This document shows, in pieces, positions 10,716 through 20,670 of a DNA stretch of 42,570 nt. Each line of letters starts with the position of its first letter. The first letter of the stretch is position 1. The DNA lies in assembly GCA_018607725.1 (NCBI GenBank), contig JABBAY010000132.1, forward strand, positions 1-42,570, written 5' to 3'. This DNA is from K189A clade bacterium (GTDB taxonomy: Bacteria > Pseudomonadota > Gammaproteobacteria > Pseudomonadales > Azotimanducaceae). The notes under the pieces are model-generated. The model had not been told where the DNA came from and made no database searches. It worked only from the letters and a program-made list of their open reading frames with translations. Position numbers and translations under genes: made by a program.

Positions 10716-11141
10716 TTAATCTTCTACCGCTTCAACATCCGACACCAGCGGATGCTGGTTGTCCTGCGCGAATTGATTGACTTGTGCCGACTTGGTCTCA
10801 GCAATATCCCGGGTATAAATCCCACAGGTTGCTCGACCCGCCGTATGTACTACCAACATAATCTGAGTGGCTTTCTCTCGATTCATGGCAAAGAATGTTT
10901 GCAGCACCTCGATGACAAATTCCATCGGCGTATAGTCGTCATTAAGCAAAATGACCTTGTACATTGACGGTGACTTTAATTGTGGTTTTGCCCGCTCAAC
11001 CACCGTATCGATGCCCCGGTGATTACCATCCTGGTCGCTATCATCACCACTATTCGTGGGCCCCGCGACTTCAGGCAATAGCCGCTTCAACGACATTACG
11101 TTTTGGGGTCGGATTATTTGGATATCATCTACCTTACTCAT
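10716..11141 (-). CDS. clpS: ATP-dependent Clp protease adaptor ClpS
   Basis: ClpS binds N-degron substrates and delivers them to the N-domain of ClpA. The core is clear: [20 protein letters not shown], then [29 protein letters not shown] and a C-terminal HPL. At 141 residues it is about 30 longer than typical; the extra N-terminal segment is polar ([12 protein letters not shown]). An internal Met at residue 16 ([12 protein letters not shown]) could be the true start, giving 126 residues. ClpS needs a long flexible N-terminus for function, so either start is workable. Confidence 0.94.
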   Translation of the reverse strand: MSKVDDIQIIRPQNVMSLKRLLPEVAGPTNSGDDSDQDGNHRGIDTVVERAKPQLKSPSMYKVILLNDDYTPMEFVIEVLQTFFAMNREKATQIMLVVHTAGRATCGIYTRDIAETKSAQVNQFAQDNQHPLVSDVEAVED

Positions 11142-11624
11142 GCCACTCTTAGTCCATAACGACGCAGATCATCTTCTCAACAGCTTCCTGTCAATTACCA
11201 GGTCTGACCATTCCAGCAGAAAATCGACTGGGATAAAACCATTTCTTTGTAGGGTGATTTCAAAACGGACTGCAATCGCCTAGTGACAGAGATATGGCGG
11301 TTTTTCTAAATTAATCAAGGGTTTTGCATTTAATGAATCACGAATTGCCAAACATGGGGCTGCACTTGGCGCCAAGCTCAACGCCTGGAGATCCGCGTAC
11401 AGCCCATATTAGCTGCCGCCGTCCCGGCTTCGTCGACACACAGCCGGAATCTACCCTGCTAAAAATATTTGGGGTCCAGCGGTCTATTCAGCTAGCGGGC
11501 ACATGGCCAACTCGCGTCCTTAAAAAACCGCTGATAACTGCCGGCCAAAGACGTTATCATTGCGCTCCAACCTAACTTTGGCCTTTTACGTGCCACGCCA
11601 GCTACTGACATTCAGCGAACCCTC
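11142..11624. other. Gene-free 483-bp region where cspD and icd are expected
   Basis: No convincing gene was found in either direction. The longest plus-strand frame (11324-11575, 83 codons) has no family resemblance and no good ribosome site. Visible structure is the inverted repeat TGATAAC (11532-11538) and GTTATCA (11553-11559) with a 14-bp spacer, about 65 bp before rluE. The region must carry the divergent promoters of clpS and rluE. In Pseudomonas this position holds cspD, icd and idh; in E. coli, icd is next to rluE. Confidence 0.6.
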
Positions 11625-12176
11625 ATGTCGACTCTGATTGCGTTTAACAAACCCTTTGATGTCCTGAGTCAGTTTCGGCCCATTGTGGGTCGGTCAACCC
11701 TGAAGGACTTTATCACTGTGCCCGCTGTTTATCCGGCTGGGCGACTTGATCGAGACTCGGAGGGACTGCTGCTGCTCACCGATGATGGGCAGCTACAAGC
11801 TCGAATCAGTAATCCCCGATTCAAACTCGCGAAGACCTATTGGGCCCAGGTGGAGGGCAGTATTACGCCACAAGCGCTGGCCCAACTGCGCAAGGGCGTC
11901 CTGTTGAAGGATGGTATGACTCGCCCAGCTGAAGCCAGACTCCTGGAGACTGCGCCCCTACCGCCTCGCGTACCGCCCATTAGGCAACGAAAACACATTC
12001 CGACCTCCTGGATCGCCTTGACCATTCGAGAAGGCCGAAACCGGCAAGTTAGACGCATGACAGCGGCCGTCGGCTTCCCGACGCTGCGCCTGTATCGCTA
12101 TCAAATTGGTGACTGGACGACGGACGGCATTGCGGTGGGCAGCTATCAACCGCTCAGCGTAACCTCATTAACTTAA
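11625..12176 (+). CDS. rluE: 23S rRNA pseudouridine(2457) synthase RluE
   Basis: This 183-residue enzyme of the RsuA/RluE family isomerises a uridine in 23S rRNA (U2457 in E. coli). The catalytic motif [17 protein letters not shown] starts near residue 42, with the first Asp as nucleophile. [13 protein letters not shown] and [26 protein letters not shown] are the other family blocks. There is no N-terminal S4 domain, as expected for RluE. ATG 11625 gives the normal N-terminus ('[17 protein letters not shown]'). Its stop overlaps the moaE stop region on the opposite strand by 4 bp. Confidence 0.94.
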   Translation: MSTLIAFNKPFDVLSQFRPIVGRSTLKDFITVPAVYPAGRLDRDSEGLLLLTDDGQLQARISNPRFKLAKTYWAQVEGSITPQALAQLRKGVLLKDGMTRPAEARLLETAPLPPRVPPIRQRKHIPTSWIALTIREGRNRQVRRMTAAVGFPTLRLYRYQIGDWTTDGIAVGSYQPLSVTSLT

Positions 12177-12643
12177 CCTTCCGTTGAGCGCCAGGTCTTG
12201 GCCGTCTCGACATCACTAGCTCGCGTAGTGAGCCAACGGGGCCCGTCTACAGATTGCTCTTTCTTCCAGAATGCTGCTCGAGTCTTGAGAAAGTCGATAA
12301 TATATTCACAGGCGTTAAATGCGTCGCCCCGATGAAGGCTCGCAACGCCGACAAAGACGATGGGCTCTGAGGGCAACAACTCACCCACTCGATGGATCAC
12401 AGTGACCGCCAGAACCTGCCAACGCTCGCCGGCTTCAGCGATAATTTGCGCAATCTGCTTTTCCGTCATGCCCGGGTAATGTTCCAAAAACAGGCCGCTG
12501 ACGCCAGCGTTTTCGTTTATATCACGTACCAGTCCCGTAAAACTCGTAATCGCGCCCACCTGCTTCGAGACTCGCCCCAGCTCTAGAGTCTCGTCCCCTA
12601 CATCGAATGCGGCTTCCTGAACGCTGATCTTGATGTGCATCAC
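12173..12643 (-). CDS. moaE: Molybdopterin synthase catalytic subunit MoaE
   Basis: MoaE transfers sulfur from MoaD thiocarboxylate to precursor Z (cPMP), forming molybdopterin. At 156 residues it is full length. Hallmarks are [71 protein letters not shown] (catalytic Lys region) and a C-terminal RW. Translation may start at GTG 12643 or the adjacent ATG 12640; the GTG overlaps the moaD stop by one base (TAGTG). It is the last gene of moaCDE and is convergent with rluE. Confidence 0.95.
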   Translation of the reverse strand: MMHIKISVQEAAFDVGDETLELGRVSKQVGAITSFTGLVRDINENAGVSGLFLEHYPGMTEKQIAQIIAEAGERWQVLAVTVIHRVGELLPSEPIVFVGVASLHRGDAFNACEYIIDFLKTRAAFWKKEQSVDGPRWLTTRASDVETAKTWRSTEG

Positions 12644-12894
12644 TAGCCGCCTGTCACAGGTGGAAAGAAGGCCACTTCGTCGCCGGCATGGATGGTATGT
12701 TGATCATCCACCATCGTCTGATTCACCGCCACCAACGTGTTCTCACGACTCAAGGCCTCGGACCACTTGGCGCCGTGGCATTCGACCAGCAACTTGACCA
12801 GATCGGCCACCGTCGATGGGCCATCCAGCGCCACCTCAGTCTCATTTAACCCAAGATCCTCACGGATACTGGCAAAAAAAATTACTTTAACCAT
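12643..12894 (-). CDS. moaD: Molybdopterin synthase sulfur carrier subunit MoaD
   Basis: This 83-residue ubiquitin-fold protein ends in the obligatory Gly-Gly (FFPPVTGG), which is adenylated and thiocarboxylated for molybdopterin synthesis. ATG 12894 ([15 protein letters not shown]) is chosen because it gives the compact MoaD length; the frame runs open to 12987 inside moaC but without MoaD similarity. The start overlaps the moaC stop by 8 bp and the stop touches the moaE start, so the three genes are translationally coupled. Confidence 0.94.
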   Translation of the reverse strand: MVKVIFFASIREDLGLNETEVALDGPSTVADLVKLLVECHGAKWSEALSRENTLVAVNQTMVDDQHTIHAGDEVAFFPPVTGG

Positions 12895-13375
12895 TGGCCT
12901 GCCAATCTCCTGATTTTCCGCCTGACTTTGCCAAGACCCTGATGCCATTGATCGCCATTGTTTTATCAACCGCTTTACACATGTCAAACACCGTCAGGGC
13001 GGCCACGGATGCTGCCGTCAAGGCTTCCATCTCAACCCCGGTCTGACCACTGAGTTTGCAGGTCGCTTGAATCAGGACCCGGTTTTGGACGACATCCACG
13101 TCAAACTCAACCGCTACCGAGCTTAAGGCTAATGGATGGCAAAGAGGGATCAGATCAGCGCATTTCTTGGCCGCCTGAATACCAGCGATTCGCGCAACGG
13201 CCAAAACATCGCCTTTCTTGTGTCCGCCCGCCTGGATCAATGCCAGTGTCGCCGCCTGCATGCTGATGTTCGCCTCGGCGACCGCGACCCGCGTTGTCAC
13301 TTGTTTCTCGCTGATGTCGACCATGCGAGCGTTTCCTGCAGCGTCGAGATGAGTCAATTGATTGGCTTCGGCCAT
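12887..13375 (-). CDS. moaC: Cyclic pyranopterin monophosphate synthase MoaC
   Basis: MoaC converts the MoaA product into cyclic pyranopterin monophosphate. The 162-residue length is standard. Clear blocks are [23 protein letters not shown] at the N-terminus, the active-site [10 protein letters not shown], and [26 protein letters not shown]. It is the first gene of the minus-strand moaCDE run and is divergent from nudJ. moaA, which makes its substrate, is not in the window and must be elsewhere if the pathway is complete. Confidence 0.96.
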   Translation of the reverse strand: MAEANQLTHLDAAGNARMVDISEKQVTTRVAVAEANISMQAATLALIQAGGHKKGDVLAVARIAGIQAAKKCADLIPLCHPLALSSVAVEFDVDVVQNRVLIQATCKLSGQTGVEMEALTAASVAALTVFDMCKAVDKTMAINGIRVLAKSGGKSGDWQANG

Positions 13376-13388
13376 GGCTAATATCCAG

Positions 13389-13419
13389 TTGATTTATTCG
13401 CGTTCGATCGCGTTACAAT
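13389..13419 (+). promoter_or_regulatory. Candidate nudJ promoter
   Basis: TTGATT (13389-13394) and TACAAT (13414-13419) are 19 bp apart in the divergent moaC-nudJ gap. The predicted start near 13426 leaves about 55 nt before the nudJ ATG. The spacer contains the direct repeat CGCGTT twice (13400-13405 and 13409-13414). The long spacing lowers confidence. Confidence 0.35.
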
Positions 13420-13480
13420 GTTTGTTGAAACCCAGGTTAGCGCGAGCCCAGCTCAACATTACCTAAACGGAGTCTATTCT

Positions 13481-13921
13481 ATGGCCTGGCCGCCGCATAT
13501 AACAGTCGCAACCATCGTTAAAGACGCTGATCGTTATCTCATGGTCGAAGAGTGGATTGCTGGCGAGCTGGTTTTGAACCAACCTGCGGGGCATCTTGAG
13601 CCCAATGAAACCCTGCACGCTGCGGCCTTACGCGAAACCCTCGAGGAGACCGCCTGGCAGGTGCAACTTACCAGCCTCACCGGCATTTATCACTACTACG
13701 CGCCCAATGTCGATATCGTTTATCAGCGTCTGACATTTGCCGCCGTCCCGTTGCATCTGACTTCAGCGTCCCTTGATCCAGCCATCCACAGTGTTCAGTG
13801 GCTCAGCCTCGACGCCATTCGGCAGAGACGTTTGCGCAGCCCCCTGGTTCTGCAGTGTATCGAGGACCATGCGGCGGGCCAGTCTGCACCACTGGATTTT
13901 ATCAAGCACCTGAGCGCATAG
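13481..13921 (+). CDS. nudJ: Nudix hydrolase NudJ-like phosphatase
   Basis: This 146-residue Nudix protein belongs to the NudJ type, which hydrolyses nucleoside di/triphosphates and HMP-pyrophosphate in E. coli. The Nudix box is GHLEPNETLHAAALRETLEE with Ala in place of the usual Gly after EEx. ATG 13481 is preferred over 13418 because ACGGAG at 13467-13472 is well placed for it and MAWPPHITVATIV is the family N-terminus. Position before mnmA-hflD-purB matches E. coli and Pseudomonas. Confidence 0.9.
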   Translation: MAWPPHITVATIVKDADRYLMVEEWIAGELVLNQPAGHLEPNETLHAAALRETLEETAWQVQLTSLTGIYHYYAPNVDIVYQRLTFAAVPLHLTSASLDPAIHSVQWLSLDAIRQRRLRSPLVLQCIEDHAAGQSAPLDFIKHLSA

Positions 13922-14096
13922 ACGCCGGCTCAACTTCTTGCCTCTCAAGCCCTACCTGCTCGCTTATTTGCAGCGCTAACCTGAAAGGAAGGCATGTCGA
14001 TTTGCCAAACCGCTGACTCAACCATGGATGTCAGACGGCTGCTGGCGTAAAATAATTTTTTTATCCGATTCATCTTTAAAAGGCCGATTCGACCTT

Positions 14097-15221
14097 ATGC
14101 AGTACCCACGACTCAATAAACCCGTCGCAGATACAACGGTAATAGTCGGCATGTCTGGTGGTGTCGACTCGTCTGTCGCTGCCCTGTTGCTGCGCGACGC
14201 CGGCTTTCGAGTCGAAGGTCTGTTTATGAAAAACTGGGAAGAAGATGACGGCAGCGAGTACTGCACGGCCCGCGAGGATCTTGAAGACGCCCGCCAGGTT
14301 TGCGACCGATTGGGCATCAAGCTCCATGAAGCCAATTTTGCCGCCGAATACTGGGATAACGTGTTCGCGCATTTCCTCAGCGAATATCAACAAGGACGGA
14401 CGCCAAATCCAGATATCCTCTGCAATCGGGAAATCAAATTTAAAGTGTTTCTTGAATATGCTCAGGTATTGGGCGCAGAACTGATTGCCACCGGGCACTA
14501 CGCGCGCCTTGAACATGGTGAAAACGAAACGCGCCTTCTGAAGGCGATCGATGGCAACAAAGATCAAAGCTATTTTCTGCAGTCCGTGGCCGGTAGCCAA
14601 TTCAGACACTGCCTGTTTCCGCTGGGCGAGCTAGAAAAAACTGAGGTCAGGCGAATCGCCGAAGCCCATGACCTGGTGACCTTTGATAAGAAAGACTCAA
14701 CGGGCATCTGCTTTATTGGTGAGCGCCGCTTTAAAGACTTTCTCGAGCAATATCTGCCGGCTCAGCCTGGCGACATCAAAAACCTCGACCATCAAATCCT
14801 CGGCCAACACCAAGGGCTGATGTACTACACACTGGGCCAACGCCAAGGGCTGGGCATCGGTGGGGTACAACAAGCGGCTGAGGCCCCCTGGTATGTGGTC
14901 GAGAAAGACCTGACTGGCAATATCCTGCGAGTCGCCCAGGGGAACAGTCACGACGCGCTGTATTGTGTAGCCCTAGCTTGCCGCGAGATTCAATGGGTCA
15001 ACGAGCCACCCGCATTGCCCTGCCAATTAGCCGTCAAGGTGCGTTATCGCCAGGCCGATCAGATTGCGAGGTTGGCCGCGACCGACGAGGGCTACAGCGT
15101 AGTGTTCGATACGCCCCAGCGGGCCGTCACGCCTGGCCAATGGGTGTGCTTTTATCAGGCTGATGTGTGCCTCGGTGGCGGCATCATTGACTCCACGACG
15201 CCCTTGGCACCTTTCCATTGA
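14097..15221 (+). CDS. mnmA: tRNA-specific 2-thiouridylase MnmA
   Basis: MnmA thiolates U34 of tRNA-Lys, -Glu and -Gln. From ATG 14097 the protein has 374 residues, close to E. coli (368). The PP-loop [15 protein letters not shown] is near residue 20. The two catalytic cysteines are Cys109 (in [12 protein letters not shown]) and Cys205 (in [15 protein letters not shown]). GHYARLE and [11 protein letters not shown] complete the pattern. The frame continues upstream to 14028 but without family residues, and no strong ribosome site is visible for 14097. It overlaps hflD by 4 bp. Confidence 0.96.
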   Translation: MQYPRLNKPVADTTVIVGMSGGVDSSVAALLLRDAGFRVEGLFMKNWEEDDGSEYCTAREDLEDARQVCDRLGIKLHEANFAAEYWDNVFAHFLSEYQQGRTPNPDILCNREIKFKVFLEYAQVLGAELIATGHYARLEHGENETRLLKAIDGNKDQSYFLQSVAGSQFRHCLFPLGELEKTEVRRIAEAHDLVTFDKKDSTGICFIGERRFKDFLEQYLPAQPGDIKNLDHQILGQHQGLMYYTLGQRQGLGIGGVQQAAEAPWYVVEKDLTGNILRVAQGNSHDALYCVALACREIQWVNEPPALPCQLAVKVRYRQADQIARLAATDEGYSVVFDTPQRAVTPGQWVCFYQADVCLGGGIIDSTTPLAPFH

Positions 15222-15844
15222 GTACTTACTGGCAGGAGCGCACGCTGGCGCTGGCAGGCTTGATTCAGACAGTTCACCAGGTCTCGAGTATCGCCAGAAC
15301 CGGCCTGCTTGCGAGAGACTCCATGGAACAGAGCCTGGCGAGTATTTTTGTCCAAAACCCGAGCACCGTTAACGATGTGTACGCGGGTGAGCGCGGCGTA
15401 CGCACTGGCCTAGGTGCGCTCGGCGACATGCTCAAAGGCTTTAACCTGCAGGATCACGGCGACCTGTTGCGCTATATGTTCGCTGTGATCAGCCTGGAGC
15501 GCGCATTATCCGCTGACCCTGTCATGCTCAAGACGCTGGGCGAGCGGATTACCAGCATTGAAGAACAACGCCTATTCAGGCAGCAGTATCAGCCAGGCAT
15601 TGACGACGCCACCATCGTCGAACTCGCCGAGCTTTACCAAGCAACCTTGGGCAAAATAGAACCCAGAATTAAAGTGTCCGGGAGCCGCCAACAACTGCAA
15701 ATTCCGGCGAATATCAATCGAATTCGAGCGTTATTGCTGGCCGCGGTGCGCGCCGCCGTGCTCTGGCGCCAAGTGGGCGGAAGACGCTGGCAGTTCCTGA
15801 CCAGCCGCGGACGAATGCAAGAAGCCTTATACAATATTCATTAA
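15218..15844 (+). CDS. hflD: High frequency lysogenization protein HflD homolog
   Basis: This 208-residue, mostly helical protein is of the HflD family. In E. coli HflD is membrane-associated and affects lambda CII stability, but its conserved cellular role is unclear. Family blocks include [43 protein letters not shown] and [23 protein letters not shown]. The start is TTG 15218, which overlaps the mnmA stop (TTGA) and gives the expected N-terminus; no in-frame ATG occurs before Met36. The mnmA-hflD-purB order is conserved. Confidence 0.93.
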   Translation: MSTYWQERTLALAGLIQTVHQVSSIARTGLLARDSMEQSLASIFVQNPSTVNDVYAGERGVRTGLGALGDMLKGFNLQDHGDLLRYMFAVISLERALSADPVMLKTLGERITSIEEQRLFRQQYQPGIDDATIVELAELYQATLGKIEPRIKVSGSRQQLQIPANINRIRALLLAAVRAAVLWRQVGGRRWQFLTSRGRMQEALYNIH

Positions 15845-15871
15845 TATCATAAACTTAAAACTATATCTTAA

Positions 15872-17275
<1,404 letters not shown>

Positions 17276-17311
17276 TTTAGCTTTGCGGCCCACCGAATCG
17301 ATCAATCCATC

Positions 17312-18436
17312 GTGACTTGGTTCGAACAAGCCGACATTACCTATACACAATTCCAGCAGCGCTACTGGCGCAAGCGCCCGTGGCACGGCAAAAAATTATT
17401 CGATAACACTTTAACTAAAATTGATAAAGCACTGAATAATAATAACTTATTTTTACTTGCCGGAGATTCTCTCATCGAATCTCGGGTCATCAGTGGCGCT
17501 CCTGCAGATTATCAGCTGGAACTCGGTCCTTTCGATATCGAGGGCCTGACTAGCGGGGAAATGTTGATGATTCAGGGGCTGGAACAACACCTTGAGGTCA
17601 TCAGTGATCTGTTGACCCGCCATTTTGGGTTCCTGCCCCGCTGGCGTATTAACGATGTTATGGCCAGTTACGGTCATAGTGGTGCCAGCTGCGGTCCTCA
17701 TTTTGACCATTATGACGTCTTTCTGCTCCAGATCCGCGGCGAAAAACACTGGCAACTGGCGCCCGGGCCCTTTACCGACGATGACCTGTTGGCGGATGCA
17801 GACATCCGCTTACTAGAGACTTTTCCCACTACCGAAACGCTGACTCAGTGCGCTGGAGATATACTGTACATACCACCGGGTGTTGGCCACTACGGGATCG
17901 CCTCAGAAGACAGCCTGACACTCTCTATTGGTCTTCGAAATCCGACCCTCGCCGAAATGATATCCAGCCTGGCGGACCAAATTACCGATGAACTCGTGGA
18001 TACCAAGACCCTCGATGATCGTCTTGGTGAACCGACCAGCGGGCTGATGCCCGATGATATCCAACAATTACAGGACAAGTTAATACCCGAATTAACCCGC
18101 GCGGGCACCATCAGCCGCTGGTTCGGCTGCTACATGACTCAGCTGCAGGAACCGGATCTGATCACACCGGATGACAATGCGGTGGTCCACTGGCCAACGG
18201 CTAAGGGCACCTTAGTCTGTCATCTGCCAACGCGTCTTTGCCATCAGCAAGGCGCAGACTCCGGGATGATCTTCGTCAACGGTACCGCCAGCGAGGTGGA
18301 CTCTGCAGTGCTCAGCTGGTTTACCGTTTTAGAAACACTGCGTAGAATTGATCTGGCGGATATTCCTGCCGCACCAGCACACCGGTCGGTGATCGACTGG
18401 TTGTTCCAGGAGGGTGCCGTTGCGCTCATCCCTTAA
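17312..18436 (+). CDS. roxA: Ribosomal protein L16 arginine hydroxylase (YcfD/RoxA type)
   Basis: This 374-residue JmjC-type cupin is an Fe(II)/2-oxoglutarate oxygenase. E. coli YcfD (RoxA) hydroxylates Arg81 of ribosomal protein L16. The predicted iron ligands are His130 and Asp132 (GPHFDHYDVFLLQIRGEKHW) and His193 (YIPPGVGHYGIA). The C-terminal part fits the family's dimerisation and winged-helix regions. The start is GTG 17312; no in-frame ATG occurs before Met84. It follows purB by 36 bp, as in relatives where a cupin gene neighbours purB. The exact substrate is inferred from family membership. Confidence 0.88.
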   Translation: MTWFEQADITYTQFQQRYWRKRPWHGKKLFDNTLTKIDKALNNNNLFLLAGDSLIESRVISGAPADYQLELGPFDIEGLTSGEMLMIQGLEQHLEVISDLLTRHFGFLPRWRINDVMASYGHSGASCGPHFDHYDVFLLQIRGEKHWQLAPGPFTDDDLLADADIRLLETFPTTETLTQCAGDILYIPPGVGHYGIASEDSLTLSIGLRNPTLAEMISSLADQITDELVDTKTLDDRLGEPTSGLMPDDIQQLQDKLIPELTRAGTISRWFGCYMTQLQEPDLITPDDNAVVHWPTAKGTLVCHLPTRLCHQQGADSGMIFVNGTASEVDSAVLSWFTVLETLRRIDLADIPAAPAHRSVIDWLFQEGAVALIP

Positions 18437-18466
18437 CCTCCCCCTTAACCTCCCCCTTAACCACCC
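18431..18466. repeat. 12-bp tandem repeat, three copies
   Basis: Units CCTTAACCTCCC at 18431-18442 and 18443-18454 are identical, and the third (18455-18466) differs by one base (CCTTAACCACCC). The array begins inside the last codons of the L16 hydroxylase gene and supplies its stop (TAA). On the minus strand each unit contains GGGAGGTT, resembling a ribosome site, but no minus-strand gene follows. Confidence 0.9.
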
Positions 18467-18534
18467 AGCCACGCGTCTTGTATCGATGCATGTCGAGCAA
18501 GCGTCGAATCGCTGGGTCTGTCGAAGGCTTCGAT

Positions 18535-20055
18535 ATGCCAAATGATCTCCAGCTTAACCGGTTCCAGATAACCCACGTTGACTGGCTGGTGGCACAGAAC
18601 ACCTTGTCAAACTTGCGCCGACAAGTATTCATCATTGAGCAAGGCGTGTCCCAAGAGGAAGAATGGGACGGCCAAGACGCAACCGCTCAGCACTGGCTAG
18701 CCACAGACGCCACTGGCAAAGCCATCGGTACCGCGCGTCTGCTACCAAGTGGGCAGATTGGCCGAATGGCAGTACTTAGCGACTATCGTGGCACTGGCAC
18801 CGGGGCCGCGTTACTTCAAGCGGCGGTGAACCATGCTCGAGACACAGGGTTTTCGACGGTTTTTCTCAATGCCCAGAGCCACGCCCTGGGCTTTTATCAA
18901 CGAGCGGGCTTTACCGCCGATGGCGCTGAGTTCATGGAAGCGGGCATCCCCCATTATCATATGACCCAGTCACTGATCACCACTGAAAACTCACCTGTGC
19001 GCACAATCGAGGCACCGGATATCGCCCTGCTCGAGTTTGACACCCTCGAGGCTGATTGGTCCGCTGACGGCGCAATCATCACCGCGGTACGAGACCTGGT
19101 GCTTGGACAAGAGCTCGGTCAAGCACTCGATCAAGAGCTTAGTCAGGAACTAGGGCTGCCGGCAGATAGGCTCAGTGACGATACTGACAAGACAAGCTTG
19201 CACTGGCATGCCAAGAACTCATCGGGCGAGACCATCGGTGTCGTGCGTATGGATCTGAAGGGCAATATATCGCGCCTGGCAGTCTTGCCTGAACATCGCA
19301 ACCAGGGTGCCGGTCGCGCACTTTTGGACGCCGCAGTCGCTAGAGCCACCCGTTACGGGTTGCCCGCGGCTCAATTAGCGGGCCTACAGAACCTGAATCG
19401 CTTATTTATCCACAGCGGTTTTACCCCTATTGGCGAGTCATTCATGCTTCACGGTCATCCGCACCAGATTTACCGAAAAGACCTGACTGGCAACAACATA
19501 GAGCGTCAGCGCCAGGCACTAAGCATCAGCGACGACGATGACGGCGTTGCGGGTCACGCCGACAAATTGCGACAAGACCATCAACTGCTGCGACTAAGAC
19601 GAGAGGCCGATTTCCGCCAGGTCATTCTCCACATGTGCCAGCAGGCCCAGCAATCCATTCGAATCTGGTCACCAATGCTTGATCACAAGCTATTCCACTC
19701 CGATGACCTCAGTGAATGTATCTCTGCCCTGGCCCGCCGCAATCGCTACACCAAGATCGAGATACTGCTGTATGACAGCCATCGTGCGGTTAAGACCGGC
19801 CATGCACTCGTAGATATCAGCCGCAAACTGTCGTCTTCTATCAGCATCAAGATCGTCGACCCGGAACTCCGCCATCTGAATGACGAATTTGTCCTGGTGG
19901 ATAACGCGGGCGTTATCTACCGGTCGGATTTCGAGCAGTATGAGGGCTTCGCCAACTTCAGGGATATCACGGAAAACAGTCGCTTGGGTCGCCAGTTCAA
20001 GTCAGCCTGGGAAACCGGCTTGCACGACCCTAATCTGCGTCAACTGAAAATCTAG
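18535..20055 (+). CDS. Double GNAT acetyltransferase fused to a PLD-like DUF7931 domain
   Basis: This 506-residue protein has three parts. GNAT domain 1 (about 1-150) has the acetyl-CoA loop MAVLSDYRGTGTGAALL and FYQRAGF. GNAT domain 2 (about 200-325) has LAVLPEHRNQGAGRALLDAAV. The C-terminal part (about 365-506) resembles the phospholipase-D-like DUF7931 module (name from memory), with VDPELRHLNDEFVLVDNAGVIYR. ATG 18535 is preferred over TTG 18478 because GAAGG at 18522-18526 precedes it. A linker repeat of four 12-bp units encodes LGQE/LGQA/LDQE/LSQE. Its substrates are unknown. Confidence 0.85.
   Translation: MPNDLQLNRFQITHVDWLVAQNTLSNLRRQVFIIEQGVSQEEEWDGQDATAQHWLATDATGKAIGTARLLPSGQIGRMAVLSDYRGTGTGAALLQAAVNHARDTGFSTVFLNAQSHALGFYQRAGFTADGAEFMEAGIPHYHMTQSLITTENSPVRTIEAPDIALLEFDTLEADWSADGAIITAVRDLVLGQELGQALDQELSQELGLPADRLSDDTDKTSLHWHAKNSSGETIGVVRMDLKGNISRLAVLPEHRNQGAGRALLDAAVARATRYGLPAAQLAGLQNLNRLFIHSGFTPIGESFMLHGHPHQIYRKDLTGNNIERQRQALSISDDDDGVAGHADKLRQDHQLLRLRREADFRQVILHMCQQAQQSIRIWSPMLDHKLFHSDDLSECISALARRNRYTKIEILLYDSHRAVKTGHALVDISRKLSSSISIKIVDPELRHLNDEFVLVDNAGVIYRSDFEQYEGFANFRDITENSRLGRQFKSAWETGLHDPNLRQLKI
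19102..19149 (+). repeat. In-gene 12-bp repeat encoding L-x-Q-E units
   Basis: Four imperfect units (19102-19113, 19114-19125, 19126-19137, 19138-19149) encode LGQE, LGQA, LDQE and LSQE in the linker between the two GNAT domains. The repeat preserves frame and predicts a helical, polar linker. It probably arose by slippage. Confidence 0.8.
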
Positions 20056-20062
20056 CGACAGC

Positions 20063-20551
20063 TCAACCGGGCATCGACAGGGCGTCGACCGAGACTAAAA
20101 CACCATTGTTGTCGGCATAGAGATACTCGCCAGGAACACACTCGATGCCTCCGAAGGTGACTCGCTCATTCAGCAACCCGATATCGCGCTTGACACTTTT
20201 CATGGGGTGACACGCCAGAGCCTGAACACCCAGACCAATTAAACCTATAATATCCACATCACGAATGCAGCCATTGATCACGATCCCCTGCCAATGGTTC
20301 TCAAAGGCTTTCTGGGCGAGGTTATCCCCCAGCAAGCCGCAACGCAGGCTACCGCCTCCATCCACGACCAATACCTTGCCATGCCCCGGCAGAGCCACCT
20401 GCTGGGCCACCAGGGAATTGTCTTCATGGCATTTGATCGTGACGATCTGACCTCCAAATGCTCGGCGGCCGCCAAAGTTTTGAAAGATCGGCGCAGCTAC
20501 CCGCACGAGATCCGGGTAAGCATCGCATAGATCGGGTAATACAATTTCCAT
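20063..20551 (-). CDS. rraA: RraA family protein (RNase E inhibitor or HMG/CHA aldolase)
   Basis: This 162-residue protein aligns well with E. coli RraA (161): [49 protein letters not shown] and [24 protein letters not shown] 20551 is preferred over 20623 because GGAGAG precedes it. It carries the Arg-Asp pair (GCIRDVD) that class II HMG/CHA aldolases use in catalysis, where E. coli RraA has Arg-Gln. So it could be an aldolase, an RNase E regulator or both. It is convergent with the GNAT gene, with a 7-bp gap. Confidence 0.88.
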   Translation of the reverse strand: MEIVLPDLCDAYPDLVRVAAPIFQNFGGRRAFGGQIVTIKCHEDNSLVAQQVALPGHGKVLVVDGGGSLRCGLLGDNLAQKAFENHWQGIVINGCIRDVDIIGLIGLGVQALACHPMKSVKRDIGLLNERVTFGGIECVPGEYLYADNNGVLVSVDALSMPG

Positions 20552-20670
20552 GTCACTCTCCGTCGCTATCAAAAGGTCATTAAGCCGGTCAAGCCCACCG
20601 CCTGTAGGGAATATAATTTTCACACCGGGGGGAAACCGCTAGACTCAGCCTAAACTGACTAAATACCGCC

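Noticed and set aside
10531-10719. 62-codon frame across the 15-bp repeat (SISQRP, STSQRS units)
   Set aside because: The peptide repeat simply reflects the DNA repeat. There is no ribosome site and the frame runs into the clpS 3' end.
11324-11575. 83-codon plus-strand frame in the clpS-rluE gap
   Set aside because: It has no ribosome site, a composition rich in Pro, Arg and His without domain features, and no resemblance to cspD or icd products. It is treated as noncoding.
13994-14050. 18-codon peptide ORF before mnmA with AAGGAAGG in front (possible leader peptide)
   Set aside because: The purine-rich stretch is only 1-4 nt from the ATG, which is too close. No terminator or attenuator hairpin connects it to mnmA.
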